Part shown: piece by piece, positions 1 through 8,840 of the stretch
How the letters are laid out: every line of letters starts with the position of its first letter
How positions within the stretch are numbered: position 1 is the stretch's first letter
Assembly: GCF_003966735.1 (NCBI RefSeq)
Contig: NZ_AP017378.1
Location: 2,562,905-2,626,904, forward strand
Source: Desulfovibrio ferrophilus
Lineage (GTDB): Bacteria; Desulfobacterota; Desulfovibrionia; Desulfovibrionales; Desulfovibrionaceae
Length of the DNA stretch: 64,000 nt
Direction: 5' to 3'
Notes under the pieces: generated by a model
The model's input: the letters and a program-made list of their open reading frames with translations, nothing else
The model's database searches: none
Told to the model about the DNA's origin: nothing
Program-made: the position numbers and the translations under genes

Positions 1-59
1 CAAAGGCCCGTGCTTCGTAACACATTCACTGGCCCATCCCTCTTGGTGCAGGAGTCGCC

Positions 60-1271
60 ATGAATGCTTCCCCTGGGCGAAAGCCCCGGCGCAACTCGCC
101 CCGCATCCTGTTTCTTCGTTTCGGCTACTTTCTGGAACGGGAACTGATGGCGGCCTTTGCCCTGACAGGAGCCGATGTCACGGCCTTCTGGCCCGAGCGC
201 GAAGCAGCACCCGGAGCACAGGGATATGTGACCTCACTTCTGGAGCGCATTCAGGCCCACCGACCCGACACACTGCTCAGCATCAATTTTCTGGGTGGAG
301 ACCTCGAAGGGCCACTCATGGACCTGCTGAACAAGCTGCGGTTGACGTTCGCCACATGGTTCGTGGACAGCCCGGAATTATTCCTACACGGGCGGTCCCA
401 CCTCACTTCTACCCGTTCCGTCCTGTTTTGCTGCGATCCCGACGCCCGGACAAAACTCGAACCCATGGGTTTCGATAACGTCCATCACCTGCCTCTGGCT
501 GCCGACAGCACCCGCGTCGACCTTGAGGCACCCATAGCGACCTCGGGCACGACTCTGCCAGTCTCCTTTGTAGGCTCCAACTGGGTGGACAAGCTCGGAC
601 GAACGCTGTGCAATTTCAACTTCCCGCGTGGACTCCTGCGCCATTACCGCTCTGCAGGGTGGGCCCTGGCGCAAGGCGACTACCAAAGCGACACCTTAAG
701 TTGTCTCCAAAAACGGTACCCAAAATTTGCGACCGCCGTTGCGCCACTAAGCGCCAGCGACAGACGCGGCGCACTGCATCTGGCCTGTTGGGAAGCCAAC
801 CGGGCCTACCGCCAACACTGCGTCTCCCGACTGGCCCCCTTTAACGCCACCATCGTGGGAGACAGGCACTGGCAACGGCAACTCGGCCCGCTCGCTTCGC
901 AATTTTCCCTGCATCCAGCAATTGGCTATTACACCCCCGACCTGCCACGCCTGTACCGCGCCTCAACCATCAACTTCGCCTGCTCGAGCACGCAGATGCC
1001 GGGGGCCGTCACCCAACGGGCCTTTGATGTCCCGGCGGCCGGAGGTTTCCTGCTCACGGACCGCAGGCGCCAGATGGATGAGTTGTTCGAACCGGATGTT
1101 GAAAGTGCCTGCTACGATACGCCAGAAGACATCCCCGAGGCCGTGGCCCGCTGGAGCAAGGACACGACCCGGGCAAGGGCCGTAACCCGCGCTGCACGAA
1201 AACGGATTGCCGCAGAGCACACCTACGTCCACAGAGTCCGGCGAATGATCGATATCTTGTGCGCCCAATAA
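60..1271 (+). CDS. CgeB-like glycosyltransferase
   Basis: 403 residues. The N-terminal half has the look of the DUF3880/CgeB-type glycosyltransferase family: a Rossmann-like opening (PRILFLRFGYF) and a segment around residues 95-130 with FATWFVDSPE and FCCDPDA, where this family places its nucleotide-sugar pocket. The C-terminal part has the glycosyltransferase-B features CSSTQMPGAVTQRAFDVPAAGGFLLTD and a late region resembling the family's second Rossmann fold. Proteins of this type probably transfer a sugar from a nucleotide donor in surface-polysaccharide or flagellin glycosylation; acceptor and donor cannot be read from the sequence. The ATG is preceded by GCAGGAG. A hairpin shared with the convergent tRNA-Thr ends the gene. 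The family call is fairly secure; the substrate is unknown. Confidence 0.75.
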   Translation: MNASPGRKPRRNSPRILFLRFGYFLERELMAAFALTGADVTAFWPEREAAPGAQGYVTSLLERIQAHRPDTLLSINFLGGDLEGPLMDLLNKLRLTFATWFVDSPELFLHGRSHLTSTRSVLFCCDPDARTKLEPMGFDNVHHLPLAADSTRVDLEAPIATSGTTLPVSFVGSNWVDKLGRTLCNFNFPRGLLRHYRSAGWALAQGDYQSDTLSCLQKRYPKFATAVAPLSASDRRGALHLACWEANRAYRQHCVSRLAPFNATIVGDRHWQRQLGPLASQFSLHPAIGYYTPDLPRLYRASTINFACSSTQMPGAVTQRAFDVPAAGGFLLTDRRRQMDELFEPDVESACYDTPEDIPEAVARWSKDTTRARAVTRAARKRIAAEHTYVHRVRRMIDILCAQ

Positions 1272-1290
1272 GGTATTTCTTGCGCACGAA

Positions 1291-1325
1291 AAAAGGCCGA
1301 CACCTGATGGCGTCGGCCTTATTCT
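1291..1325 (-). terminator. Intrinsic terminator of tRNA-Thr, shared with the convergent glycosyltransferase gene
   Basis: A 9-bp GC-rich stem (AAGGCCGAC/GTCGGCCTT) occupies 1293-1320. On the minus strand it is followed by six T residues, as expected for the tRNA transcript. On the plus strand it is followed by a weaker T-rich stretch, so it may act in both directions. Confidence 0.75.
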
Positions 1326-1329
1326 TTTC

Positions 1330-1405
<76 letters not shown>

Positions 1406-1538
1406 AAATTGCGTCAAAGACGCAGACGGCGATTTAAGTCATTCACCCGCGCGGGTCAAGAAAAAATGAGCGCTTCAGTCGCCTTTATGTGGCCGTTACA
1501 GCACCACATAATCAACCCTGCCGCGCGATCTTTGCTCG

Positions 1539-1558
1539 AAAACAAGGGAAAATCCTTG
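1539..1558 (-). terminator. Possible short intrinsic terminator after the PagL-like gene
   Basis: On the minus strand a short stem CAAGG/CCTTG is followed by TTTT, just past the stop of the outer-membrane protein gene. The stem is short, so this is tentative. Confidence 0.4.
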
Positions 1559-1571
1559 TCTGGCAATATTT

Positions 1572-2114
1572 TTAAAATTTGTATCCGAGCTTCAGACCAA
1601 TCGTATCAAGCCCCTCATTACTTGAGGCCAGATTGGCGTTGGACACATGATCAACAACAAGCAAGACATTCATCCGCTCATTGAGCGCATAGCCCAAGGC
1701 AACTCCCAATCGGAACAACAGACTCGTCCCCAGAGATTTGCGATCACTTTCATCGGTATCCAACTTGCCGTCGTGCAATGCACCGCCGAACATACCCTCA
1801 ACGAAGAATCCACGCCCGAGCTGTCCATCCCAGGTCAGACCTGCATAGACCTGCGAAGTGTCCCCCGTGACATTCAAACTCCCTCCGATGTGCGGCCTGG
1901 GCGCACCAATAGCCTGCAAAAAAACAGGAGAAACAAAGAGCACCTCAGCATTCAAATCCGCTCCGGACTCCCTATTAAAGCTTACAAAAGGGACATCGTG
2001 AGCCAAAACTCCTATCCGTGCTTCGGAAACCACCTCCGTGGCAGAGGCTGTCAGATCCATCCCCACAGTAATCATAATGCAGACAATAGCGGCAATGGCG
2101 CAGAACCGACGCAT
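1572..2114 (-). CDS. PagL-like outer-membrane lipid A deacylase / acyloxyacyl hydrolase family protein
   Basis: 180 residues from an ATG with an AGGAGG box 7 nt upstream. A longer in-frame start at 2177 lacks such a site. The N-terminus is a signal peptide ending near TASATE. The rest alternates like a small 8-strand beta-barrel and ends in an aromatic residue (LGYKF), as outer-membrane barrels do. The C-terminal His-Val-Ser-Asn-Ala stretch matches the PagL catalytic motif (His156, Ser158). Known PagL enzymes remove the 3-O-acyl chain of lipid A in the outer membrane and use a Glu 12 residues after the Ser. Here that position is Asp170, with Glu167 nearby, so activity is plausible but unproven. 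The gene is monocistronic. Confidence 0.65.
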   Translation of the reverse strand: MRRFCAIAAIVCIMITVGMDLTASATEVVSEARIGVLAHDVPFVSFNRESGADLNAEVLFVSPVFLQAIGAPRPHIGGSLNVTGDTSQVYAGLTWDGQLGRGFFVEGMFGGALHDGKLDTDESDRKSLGTSLLFRLGVALGYALNERMNVLLVVDHVSNANLASSNEGLDTIGLKLGYKF

Positions 2115-2306
2115 CAAACCCCTCCTCGTCTTAGGACTCATGAATAATACAGGTTCTAAAACGATACCATATTTCACACGGATTTCCAGATTGTTTTACC
2201 CTGTAAGCCATGGCTGGAAGAGATCTGATATGGAAAGAAAAAAATGGACAGATGTCATGGGGAGGAAGGCAAAACTCAGACACGAGGTCCAAAGCCCTCG
2301 CACAAA

Positions 2307-2338
2307 AAAAGCACACAGACTTGCTGCGTGCATTTTTT
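2307..2338 (-). terminator. Intrinsic terminator after the TraR/DksA-type gene
   Basis: The stem GCACACAG/CTGCGTGC at 2311-2331, with one mismatch, is followed on the minus strand by seven T residues. It lies about 70 nt past the stop of the zinc-finger gene. Confidence 0.7.
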
Positions 2339-2400
2339 CATCCAAGGCTGTTTACTCCCCGCTCTCTGCACATCTATAGATTTAAGCGGTACATCAAACC

Positions 2401-2736
2401 CTATTCTGCGCACTCCACACAGGTGATGCATTCGGGGATAGCCAGTAGCCGAGCCAGGGGGATGGGGTCACCGCATTCCGAGCAGAAACCGAATTCCTCG
2501 TCATCATCCACGCGGCTCAGGGTCGCTTCCAGCTTGCGCAGACGTTCGCGCCCCTTGGCGATGGAGGCCTCGTTGATGCCCTGATTGAGCATGGTATCCA
2601 GACGGGACAAACGCCCAATGGCGACATCCGGCTCCACGGGCCCTGTGTTCTCGGCCAGGCCCGTGATGGTCTCGCTCAGAGACTCAATTTCCTTACGGAT
2701 CTGTTCTTTGAAGTCGTTTTTCTGTTTCTCGTTCAT
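2401..2736 (-). CDS. Short TraR/DksA-family zinc-finger protein
   Basis: 111 residues from ATG at 2736; upstream AGGA supports this start over the longer reading frame. Residues 1-80 form a charged helical region (MNEKQKNDFKEQIRKE..., ESLSETI). The C-terminus holds a Cys4 zinc finger, CSECGDPIP...CITCVECAE, typical of the DksA/TraR/YbiI family. Family members bind in the RNA polymerase secondary channel and tune transcription in the stringent response. This one is shorter than DksA and lacks a clear coiled-coil tip DxxDxA, so a direct polymerase role is less certain. It follows the DUF1499 lipoprotein gene by 59 nt on the same strand and probably shares its transcript. Confidence 0.8.
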   Translation of the reverse strand: MNEKQKNDFKEQIRKEIESLSETITGLAENTGPVEPDVAIGRLSRLDTMLNQGINEASIAKGRERLRKLEATLSRVDDDEEFGFCSECGDPIPLARLLAIPECITCVECAE

Positions 2737-2795
2737 ACTGTTGTTCCTACCACAAAACCCATCGCTTGGCTTGTCTCCACAGCACTCGCCCAAGG

Positions 2796-3254
2796 CTATT
2801 GGTGACTCAACAACTCCCTCAGTAGTTCGATACGCGCCCGGTTCACCCCAAAGTCATAATACCCCAGCCGCGCGGCAGACCGCATGTGTACCGTATGCGT
2901 GCTGGCGTCGTAGAGACACTCCAGATCATCCACGAACCCGAACACCCGGCTGGCAAACTCGGCACGCAGGTAGGTCTCACCCTGCCCCACGACCCTTGCA
3001 CCGGGCAGGGCTTCCACGGCTTGCCGCACATGAGCCATGCCCGCCTCCGCGGCTTTACCACTCAGGACAACAGGGGCAACTCCGTGCCGCTCGTCTATAT
3101 CATAGGATGACACACAATTGGGGCTGGAGGGGCACAAGGCCAAGCGCCCGCCCTGCACGCCGATATTGGTAGGAACGGAGCCGGCACAGCCGGCAAGAAG
3201 GACTCCAAAAGCTGTGCAGACCAGCGCGAGAAGTGGAAGGTATTTATTTGTCAT
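2796..3254 (-). CDS. DUF1499 family lipoprotein
   Basis: 152 residues. A lipoprotein signal peptide with lipobox LLAGC (Cys about residue 23) implies membrane anchoring on the periplasmic side. The mature part starts with the family's typical LALCPSSPNCVSSYD stretch and continues through the DUF1499 core (YLRAEFASRVFGFVDDLECLYD and the HMRSAARLGYYDFGVNRAR ending). DUF1499 proteins have no established biochemical role. It sits upstream of the TraR/DksA-type gene on the same strand. The family assignment is firm; the function is unknown. Confidence 0.8.
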   Translation of the reverse strand: MTNKYLPLLALVCTAFGVLLAGCAGSVPTNIGVQGGRLALCPSSPNCVSSYDIDERHGVAPVVLSGKAAEAGMAHVRQAVEALPGARVVGQGETYLRAEFASRVFGFVDDLECLYDASTHTVHMRSAARLGYYDFGVNRARIELLRELLSHQ

Positions 3255-3374
3255 GCATTCTATTTAAATCGCAAAAGAATAATGAGCAAGCGCGGTTGCC
3301 ATATTTGCAACTCCCTCCAGACACAACAGGGAATCTCTTCGGTTCAGGTTTGAGAATAATATCGCCATTAGACG

Positions 3375-3407
3375 AAAAAATGCCCCCGAACAGGATTCGA
3401 GGGCATT
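3375..3407 (-). terminator. Intrinsic terminator of the amino-acid permease gene
   Basis: A stem of about 11 bp with one mismatch (AATGCCC...GGGCATT, 3379-3407) is followed on the minus strand by a run of six T residues. It lies 60 nt past the permease stop. Confidence 0.75.
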
Positions 3408-3464
3408 CTGAATGCTCTTTGCATCAGTGATCGCCTGACGCGTAAGACGATTGGATTCGGACTC

Positions 3465-4790
3465 TTAGCCCTTCTTATCGTTCATAAGCATCATACCAAT
3501 GCCGAAAATGGCCAACAGGATCACAAGGAAGTGAGCGAACATATCCTTCTGCACAGCACCCCAAATAATGTAGATGGAGCCACAACCAGCCAGAAGCGGA
3601 CAGATGAAACGGCTGACCGGGCCAAGGTCGGTGAAGGTCTTCATTACCCAGATATAAATGGAAATGTAGATGACATACAGGAAGGCGATGGGCAATTCGG
3701 AAATATCCATGAATTGGCCCCACCAGCCATTGAAGTTGCCGTACCAGACCACCAGCCAGATGCAGGAGAACAGGTAGCCAATCAATGCCGAATGGGTGGT
3801 GCTGTTGGTTGCGGCGTTAATGCGCTTGAACACCTCGGGCTTGGGCCCCATGTTGCGCGAGGCAATGGAATACATGCCACGGGCAGAACCCATGATCAAA
3901 CCGTTCAGGGTGCCAAGGCAGGAGATAATAACAAACACTGTCAGCAGAGTGCCACCCAACGTACCGAACACCATGGACATCACCTGAACGGGTGCTGCAT
4001 CGCCCTGAGCCAGGACCTGGTCATTGGTCAACACACCGGAAATACCCAGATAGTAGAGCATGTAAATGACCACTACGGCGATGGCACCAACCACAAGCGC
4101 CCGCGGCAGGGTACGCTTTGCATCTTTCAGTTCAGCGTTGATAACAGTGGCGATAATCCAGCCTTCGTAGGCAAATGCAGTGGACAGGGTCGCCACGGCA
4201 AGCCCTCCACCACCGCTGGAAACCATCTGGGCAGCCTGCGCAAAGTTTTCAAGGGTCTGGCCGGAAGTCAGGCCGACAAAACCGCCGACGATGGCAACCA
4301 GAGCCAGAGGGACCAGCTTGATGACAGTCGCAGAGACCTGCCACTTGCCCGCCAGAACCGGAGAGAAATAGTTGAGCAGGAAAAAGGCGGTCATATATAT
4401 AAAGGAAAGAGTCCAGACCCCATCTGTCCAGCCAATCAGACTCACGCTGTAGTTGGCCGAAACCCATGCCAGAACTGCCACCAGCGTGGGGTAGTAAACA
4501 AAGGTCATGAACCAGGCCACAAAGTAGCCAGCCTTGCTACCATAAGCCTCTTCAAAATAGTCAACCACACCGTTCACACGTTCGATGCGGGTAGCTATTT
4601 TCGAAAAAACATACGCGGTAACGATCATGATGGAGCCACCGATCAGCCATGCCAACAAGGCTGTGCACAGATCTCCATCTGAGGCTTTAAGTACATCGTC
4701 TGCCTTAAAGAATACCCCGGAGCCAATCACAATGCCCACAACCATGGCAGTTGCAGTCCAGAATCCATATTTCTTCTGTAAATTATCCAT
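3465..4790 (-). CDS. APC-family amino acid permease
   Basis: 441 residues from ATG at 4790, where MDNLQKKYGFW begins; upstream AAGGA supports it and the longer N-terminus of the open frame is not membrane-like. About twelve hydrophobic segments span the protein. The first helix carries VVGIVIGSGVFFKADD, the glycine-rich substrate/cation-binding signature of the APC superfamily, and helix 6 contains FAYEGW, typical of the same fold. It should move an amino acid or related amine across the inner membrane by symport or exchange. Specificity cannot be read. It is a single-gene unit with a terminator and a long leader. Confidence 0.8.
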   Translation of the reverse strand: MDNLQKKYGFWTATAMVVGIVIGSGVFFKADDVLKASDGDLCTALLAWLIGGSIMIVTAYVFSKIATRIERVNGVVDYFEEAYGSKAGYFVAWFMTFVYYPTLVAVLAWVSANYSVSLIGWTDGVWTLSFIYMTAFFLLNYFSPVLAGKWQVSATVIKLVPLALVAIVGGFVGLTSGQTLENFAQAAQMVSSGGGGLAVATLSTAFAYEGWIIATVINAELKDAKRTLPRALVVGAIAVVVIYMLYYLGISGVLTNDQVLAQGDAAPVQVMSMVFGTLGGTLLTVFVIISCLGTLNGLIMGSARGMYSIASRNMGPKPEVFKRINAATNSTTHSALIGYLFSCIWLVVWYGNFNGWWGQFMDISELPIAFLYVIYISIYIWVMKTFTDLGPVSRFICPLLAGCGSIYIIWGAVQKDMFAHFLVILLAIFGIGMMLMNDKKG

Positions 4791-5238
4791 AGATTTTGTA
4801 TCCTTGATTGTTGGTCTTGTCGGTTTGTTTCCTCGTTGCCACTTCAGTGCCCGCCAAGCGGGATGGCGAGGGACGAGTGTCAAAAAAAAACTTCAACATC
4901 GCTGTTAAAGTGGTGCGTATTGAGCAATGCAATAAGCCACACGTCGAGGTTTCTTGGCACCTCAAGCAGGCAATGTCTAGCGCGAAATGGTGAATTTTAT
5001 AGTCCGATATGTCAGTTTATCGAAAAAAACTGTCAAAAATATTCGCAACACAACCTTAGATAGCCTTACAAGCCTTGCTCGTCGTTTCTTTCTCATGAAC
5101 AGCGTGGAATGGTTTTACTTTGCCTAATTCATGGGCCCCGGCGCGGCCTTCTTTTGCACCGGCGGACACATAACGGACACAAACGCTGAAACCAAAGAAA
5201 AAGGGCTTACGAATTTCTTCGTAAGCCCTTGAACTTTC
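4791..5238. other. Gene-free leader of the permease plus tRNA-Pro 3' flank
   Basis: No convincing coding region. It holds the 5' leader of the permease (minus strand), including a GC-rich foldable stretch near 4838-4880 (GCCCGCC..GGCGAGG), and the terminator of tRNA-Pro at 5195-5230. I see no recognised riboswitch class. Confidence 0.4.
5195..5230 (-). terminator. Intrinsic terminator of tRNA-Pro
   Basis: A perfect stem of 13 bp (AAGGGCTTACGAA/TTCGTAAGCCCTT, 5201-5230) is followed on the minus strand by TTTTTC. Confidence 0.85.
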
Positions 5239-5315
5239 TGGTCGGGATGAAATGATTTGAACATTCGACCCCCTGAACCCCATTCAGGTGCGCTACCAGG
5301 CTGCGCTACATCCCG
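5239..5315 (-). tRNA. tRNA-Pro(GGG)
   Basis: A 77-nt minus-strand cloverleaf with acceptor stem CGGGATG/CATCCCG, anticodon stem CCTGA/TCAGG, loop ATGGGGT giving anticodon GGG, T loop GTTCAAATC, discriminator A and encoded CCA. It is followed by a perfect hairpin terminator. Confidence 0.93.
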
Positions 5316-5406
5316 ACGAATCTCAAGCACGCTTTCGCGTGCGGGGAAAGATTACCTAGAGCGTGGGCGTTCAAATGTCAACACCAAATTAAATTATAGC
5401 CCAAGT

Positions 5407-5649
5407 TTATTCATCTTTGCACTCTCTGCGGGGTGGATGTCGCGTCCACTCGACAAACCCCCAGATGGAAAGACCAGTATAAATAATGAACAAAAATGCC
5501 TGGGCATAGATTTCGTTGCGGACATTCACCGTGATCCAGCCCATATTGGCCACAACAAAGAACACAAAGCCCATTCTGCTTTTTTTGATATTCAGGATCA
5601 CTCCGGTCACGGAAAGGCAGGTCAGCATCCAGGTCAGGGCCGTCTCCAT
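5407..5649 (-). CDS. Small PnuC-like membrane protein
   Basis: 80 residues from ATG at 5649, preceded by GAGGAGG, which favours this start over the longer frame. Three hydrophobic helices are predicted: METALTWMLTCLSVTGVILN, GFVFFVVANMGWITVNV and FLFIIYTGLSIWGFVEW. The order NIKKSRMGFVFF...N..W and the Y-x-x-x-x-x-x-x-G-x-x-W ending resemble the half-repeat of PnuC/SWEET-type transporters. A nicotinamide-riboside role is only a guess, because the full PnuC protein is about three times longer. It may be a small membrane protein of unknown function. Confidence 0.6.
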   Translation of the reverse strand: METALTWMLTCLSVTGVILNIKKSRMGFVFFVVANMGWITVNVRNEIYAQAFLFIIYTGLSIWGFVEWTRHPPRRECKDE

Positions 5650-5700
5650 GGGTCCTCCTCGGTTTGCCCATAGGATACCCTGCCACACGGATTTCAGCCA

Positions 5701-5729
5701 AGAAAAAACCCCGGACTTGCCGGGGTTTT
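5701..5729 (-). terminator. Intrinsic terminator at the end of the thrS-merR gene cluster
   Basis: The stem AAAACCCCGG/CCGGGGTTTT (5705-5729) is followed on the minus strand by a T-rich tail. It lies directly after the merR-type gene, whose stop is at 5734, and marks the end of the translation-gene transcript. Confidence 0.85.
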
Positions 5730-5733
5730 AATT

Positions 5734-6072
5734 TTATCTGTCACTGAGGAGCCGCTTCAACTCCATCAGCTCGTCGCGCAGCTCCTGCTTGAGGCTGGAA
5801 TCCAGCCCCGGTTCACAGGGAGGCGGCTCATTCTCGCCTCGCAAGTCCTGCTCCAGGCGTTTACGAGCCCCCTCGATGGTCAGACCCTCACCGTGCAGCA
5901 ACGTCCGTATGCGCTCCAAAAGCGCCAGATGATCGTCGTTATACAGGCGCTGGCCCTTCTTCGTTCGAATGGGCCTGATCTGCGAGAACTCGGACTCCCA
6001 ATACCGCAGCACGGATGTATTCAATCCGAGCAACTCGGCGGCCTTGCCGATACGGTATGTTCTGCCCAGCAT
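5734..6072 (-). CDS. MerR-family transcriptional regulator
   Basis: 112 residues, with GGGAG before the ATG. Residues 4-72 form a MerR-type winged helix (TYRIGKAAELLGLNTSVLRYWESEFSQI...GQRLYNDDHLALLERI). A short charged coiled coil follows (SLKQELRDELMELKRLL), and there is no effector domain or metal-binding cysteine. In related delta-proteobacteria a MerR-like gene directly follows pheT, the position ihfA holds in enterics. It is probably cotranscribed with pheT, 158 nt away, and is followed by a terminator. Its target is unknown. Confidence 0.85.
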   Translation of the reverse strand: MLGRTYRIGKAAELLGLNTSVLRYWESEFSQIRPIRTKKGQRLYNDDHLALLERIRTLLHGEGLTIEGARKRLEQDLRGENEPPPCEPGLDSSLKQELRDELMELKRLLSDR

Positions 6073-6230
6073 CTGTATCTCCCAATCAACAGGTCATCCA
6101 ACTTACATCCTTCCATGCCGCCTCCGCCAGCACCCCGCCAGGAGTGCCGCAGAATAACGGACATGGACATCAGCCCCTGCATACGACCATTTGAGATTTA
6201 CATCAACGGCTCACGGTCAATATGGCAGAA

Positions 6231-8630
6231 TTACACGCGAACCGGCAACGCCTTGAGCAAACCCTCGACAACCTTGGAGTGACGCTTGTCCACTTCCTTG
6301 TCCTTCAGGGTCTTCTTGGCGTGGCGATAAGTCAGGCGCACGGTTACGTTGCGCACAGCCTCACCCTCGGGCTCGTACAGGTCCACCATGGTCACGTCTT
6401 CCAGCAGATCGACCTTCATGCCTTCGATGGCTCCGATGATCTGAGCCACGGACAATCCCTCAGGCGCAATGACGGTGATGTCGCGCCGGATGGGCGGGTA
6501 CACGGCCAAGGGTTCGAATCCGGGAGTCAGAGCCTCGAACATCTCACGCAGCAGGTCCACGTCCAATTCACCAAGCCAGACGTCACGACGGGCGTTGTAA
6601 TGGTCTGCCACATCGCCATTGACGCAGCCAAGCAGCCCCACAGAACGGCCATCCACAATCACCTGCACACAAGGCGTCAGGTAGGTATGCCCTTCCACGG
6701 TCTTGAAATTGGCCCCGGGCAATCCCAGATGCTGGAGCAGGTGCTCCACAAAGCCTTTGAGATCTTCATACTCGGCGAAATCTTCAGCGGGCCAGGGCCA
6801 GCGCTCGCGTTCGCGACGGCCAGTGACCATTAGCGCCAGACGGGTGGGCTCGTTGACTGTGGTCTCTGAGTGCTCATCCGCCCAGAAGACATGAGCCACT
6901 TCGAACAGACGGAGATGGCGGGAGCCATGGCCCACGTTGGTACGCACGTTACCCAGCAGGCCTGGAGCCAGCACGGTACGCATCATGTTCTGATCCTCGG
7001 ACAGAGGATTCATGACCGGGACGCGACCTTCCTTGGGCAGGCCCAACAAATCCAACTCGTCGTCGCCCACAAAGCTGTAATTGATCGCTTCGCGCAGGCC
7101 CACACCCCGTGCCCAATGCTTGAGCTTCATGGTGAACGTATAGCGCGTATCTTCCTTGCCGATGGAATCCAGCGACTTGGAAACTCGCGGCAACACAGCG
7201 GGGATACGATCCATGCCATAGACACGGGCAATCTCCTCAAACAGGTCCACCTCGCGCTCCAGGTCCAGGCGGTGGCTCGGTGCCTCGACGCTCCAGTCCT
7301 CGGCATTGGTGTCGTTGACCTTGCAGCCCATGCCAGTGATGGTGGTGCGGCAGAATTCTTCGGAAAGCTCGATGCCCAATAGCTTCTCGGCACGTTCGCG
7401 TCGGAATCGCAGAGTACGATTCAGCCAGGGACGAGGCTCGGACACACACATACCCGGCAGCAATTGTCCGGCTCCACACTCGGCCATGAGTGCGGCCGTG
7501 CGGTCGATACAATACTTGGCCAGCCCCTGGTCCACTCCACGTTCGAAGCGGTAGGACGCCTCGCTGGGCAGGCTCAAGCGGCGGGCGGTCTTGCGCACGG
7601 TGGGCGGATTGAAGACCGCCAGTTCGAGGAAAATATCAGTGGTACCTTCGTGGACTTCGGTCTCGGCACCGCCCATGACACCGGCCAGCCCCACCGGGCG
7701 CTCAGCATCCCAGATCAACAGGTCGGCGGCAGTGAGTTTGCGCTCCTGATCGTCCAAGGTGGTGAAGGTCTGGCCGTCGCTGGCCTGTCCCACGCGGATG
7801 GTTGCACCCTTGATCAGGTTCAAATCATAGGCGTGGTTGGGATGTCCCAACTCAAACATCACGTAGTTGGAGACATCCACCATGTTGCTGATGGGGCGCT
7901 GGCCCACGGCAATCAGGCGGTATCGCATCCAGGCCGGAGCAGGTCCGACCTGGATGCCCTTGATCACGCGCCCCTGAAACAGCGGACACTGGGCCGGGTC
8001 GTCAATGACGATCTTGACCATGTCCGAGCAGTCTTCGCCGGATTCATTGAGCTTGAGTTCGGGCAGGGTCAGAGGCAATCCATAGGCCAGTGCGGTCTCG
8101 CGGGCCAACCCCAGCACGGAGTTGCAGTCTGCACGGTTGGGGGTCACGCCGATGTCAAAGACCACCTGGTCCAGATTCAGGGCGTCCACCAGAGGGATAC
8201 CGACCTCAAGGCTCTCGTCCAGAACCATGATTCCGGAATGGCTGTCGCCCAGTCCCAGTTCATCCTCGGCGCAGATCATGCCCATGGACAACTGGCCGCG
8301 AAGCTTGGCCTTCTTGATCTTGAAGTCGCCAGGCAGCACTGCACCGATCTTGGCCACGGCCACTTTCTGCCCCTGGGCCACGTTAGGCGCACCGCAGACG
8401 ATGGGCAGCAGTTCAGCCTCACCCACGTCTACCTTGGTCACGGATAGCTTTTCGGCCTCGGGATGCCTGTCGCACTCCACCACGTGACCCACGACCACGT
8501 TCGCCAGGTGCTCAAAGGGATGGATGATTTCTTCCAGCTCGAGACCAAGCATGGTCAGCTTGTCACCCAGTTCCTGATCCGTGCCTTCGAAGGGCACGAA
8601 TTCCCGCAACCAATTCAGACTCAACAGCAT
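6231..8630 (-). CDS. pheT: Phenylalanine-tRNA ligase beta subunit
   Basis: 799 residues, the usual bacterial length. It forms the (alpha-beta)2 synthetase with PheS that charges tRNA-Phe in the cytosol. Domains in order: EMAP/OB-fold tRNA-binding domain (about 40-150), B3/B4 editing domain (about 210-385; the core DVSNYVMFELGHPNHAYDL is visible), B5 (about 405-475), the catalytic-like core (about 480-690) and the ferredoxin-fold anticodon-binding FDX-ACB domain (about 705-799; VYPPIRRDITVIAPEG). The start is MLLSLNWLREFVP with GGAGG nine bases upstream. It is separated from pheS by 210 nt that contains a strong terminator, so it may need readthrough or its own promoter. Confidence 0.97.
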   Translation of the reverse strand: MLLSLNWLREFVPFEGTDQELGDKLTMLGLELEEIIHPFEHLANVVVGHVVECDRHPEAEKLSVTKVDVGEAELLPIVCGAPNVAQGQKVAVAKIGAVLPGDFKIKKAKLRGQLSMGMICAEDELGLGDSHSGIMVLDESLEVGIPLVDALNLDQVVFDIGVTPNRADCNSVLGLARETALAYGLPLTLPELKLNESGEDCSDMVKIVIDDPAQCPLFQGRVIKGIQVGPAPAWMRYRLIAVGQRPISNMVDVSNYVMFELGHPNHAYDLNLIKGATIRVGQASDGQTFTTLDDQERKLTAADLLIWDAERPVGLAGVMGGAETEVHEGTTDIFLELAVFNPPTVRKTARRLSLPSEASYRFERGVDQGLAKYCIDRTAALMAECGAGQLLPGMCVSEPRPWLNRTLRFRRERAEKLLGIELSEEFCRTTITGMGCKVNDTNAEDWSVEAPSHRLDLEREVDLFEEIARVYGMDRIPAVLPRVSKSLDSIGKEDTRYTFTMKLKHWARGVGLREAINYSFVGDDELDLLGLPKEGRVPVMNPLSEDQNMMRTVLAPGLLGNVRTNVGHGSRHLRLFEVAHVFWADEHSETTVNEPTRLALMVTGRRERERWPWPAEDFAEYEDLKGFVEHLLQHLGLPGANFKTVEGHTYLTPCVQVIVDGRSVGLLGCVNGDVADHYNARRDVWLGELDVDLLREMFEALTPGFEPLAVYPPIRRDITVIAPEGLSVAQIIGAIEGMKVDLLEDVTMVDLYEPEGEAVRNVTVRLTYRHAKKTLKDKEVDKRHSKVVEGLLKALPVRV

Positions 8631-8786
8631 TGATTATTGCCTCCGTCGGACCGGCCCGTGGCCGACCGCGAGAAATTTCGGAAAGATGCCGCACAGCGCA
8701 TACGGCAAGTCGTCCTGCATACCCGGAATCGCCCCGATTTTCAACTTACGGGGTGGTGACGGGAGCCAAGCAGGGCACGGCTTATG

Positions 8787-8817
8787 AAAAAGGCCCCGAA
8801 CCTCTCGGTCCGGGGCC
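8787..8817 (-). terminator. Strong intrinsic terminator between pheS and pheT
   Basis: On the minus strand an 11-bp GC-rich stem (one G-U pair) closes on a GAGA tetraloop at 8803-8806 and is followed by TTTTT (8791-8787). It sits 24 nt past the pheS stop and about 160 nt before the pheT start. Confidence 0.85.
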
Positions 8818-8840
8818 CTAAACGTCGTTGTGGCTAAGTC

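Noticed and set aside
3531-4682. 383-codon plus-strand frame over the permease gene
   Set aside because: Shadow of a protein with twelve TM helices; no recognisable domain and no ribosome site.
5056-5330. Short frames overlapping tRNA-Pro
   Set aside because: They read through a complete tRNA cloverleaf and its terminator.
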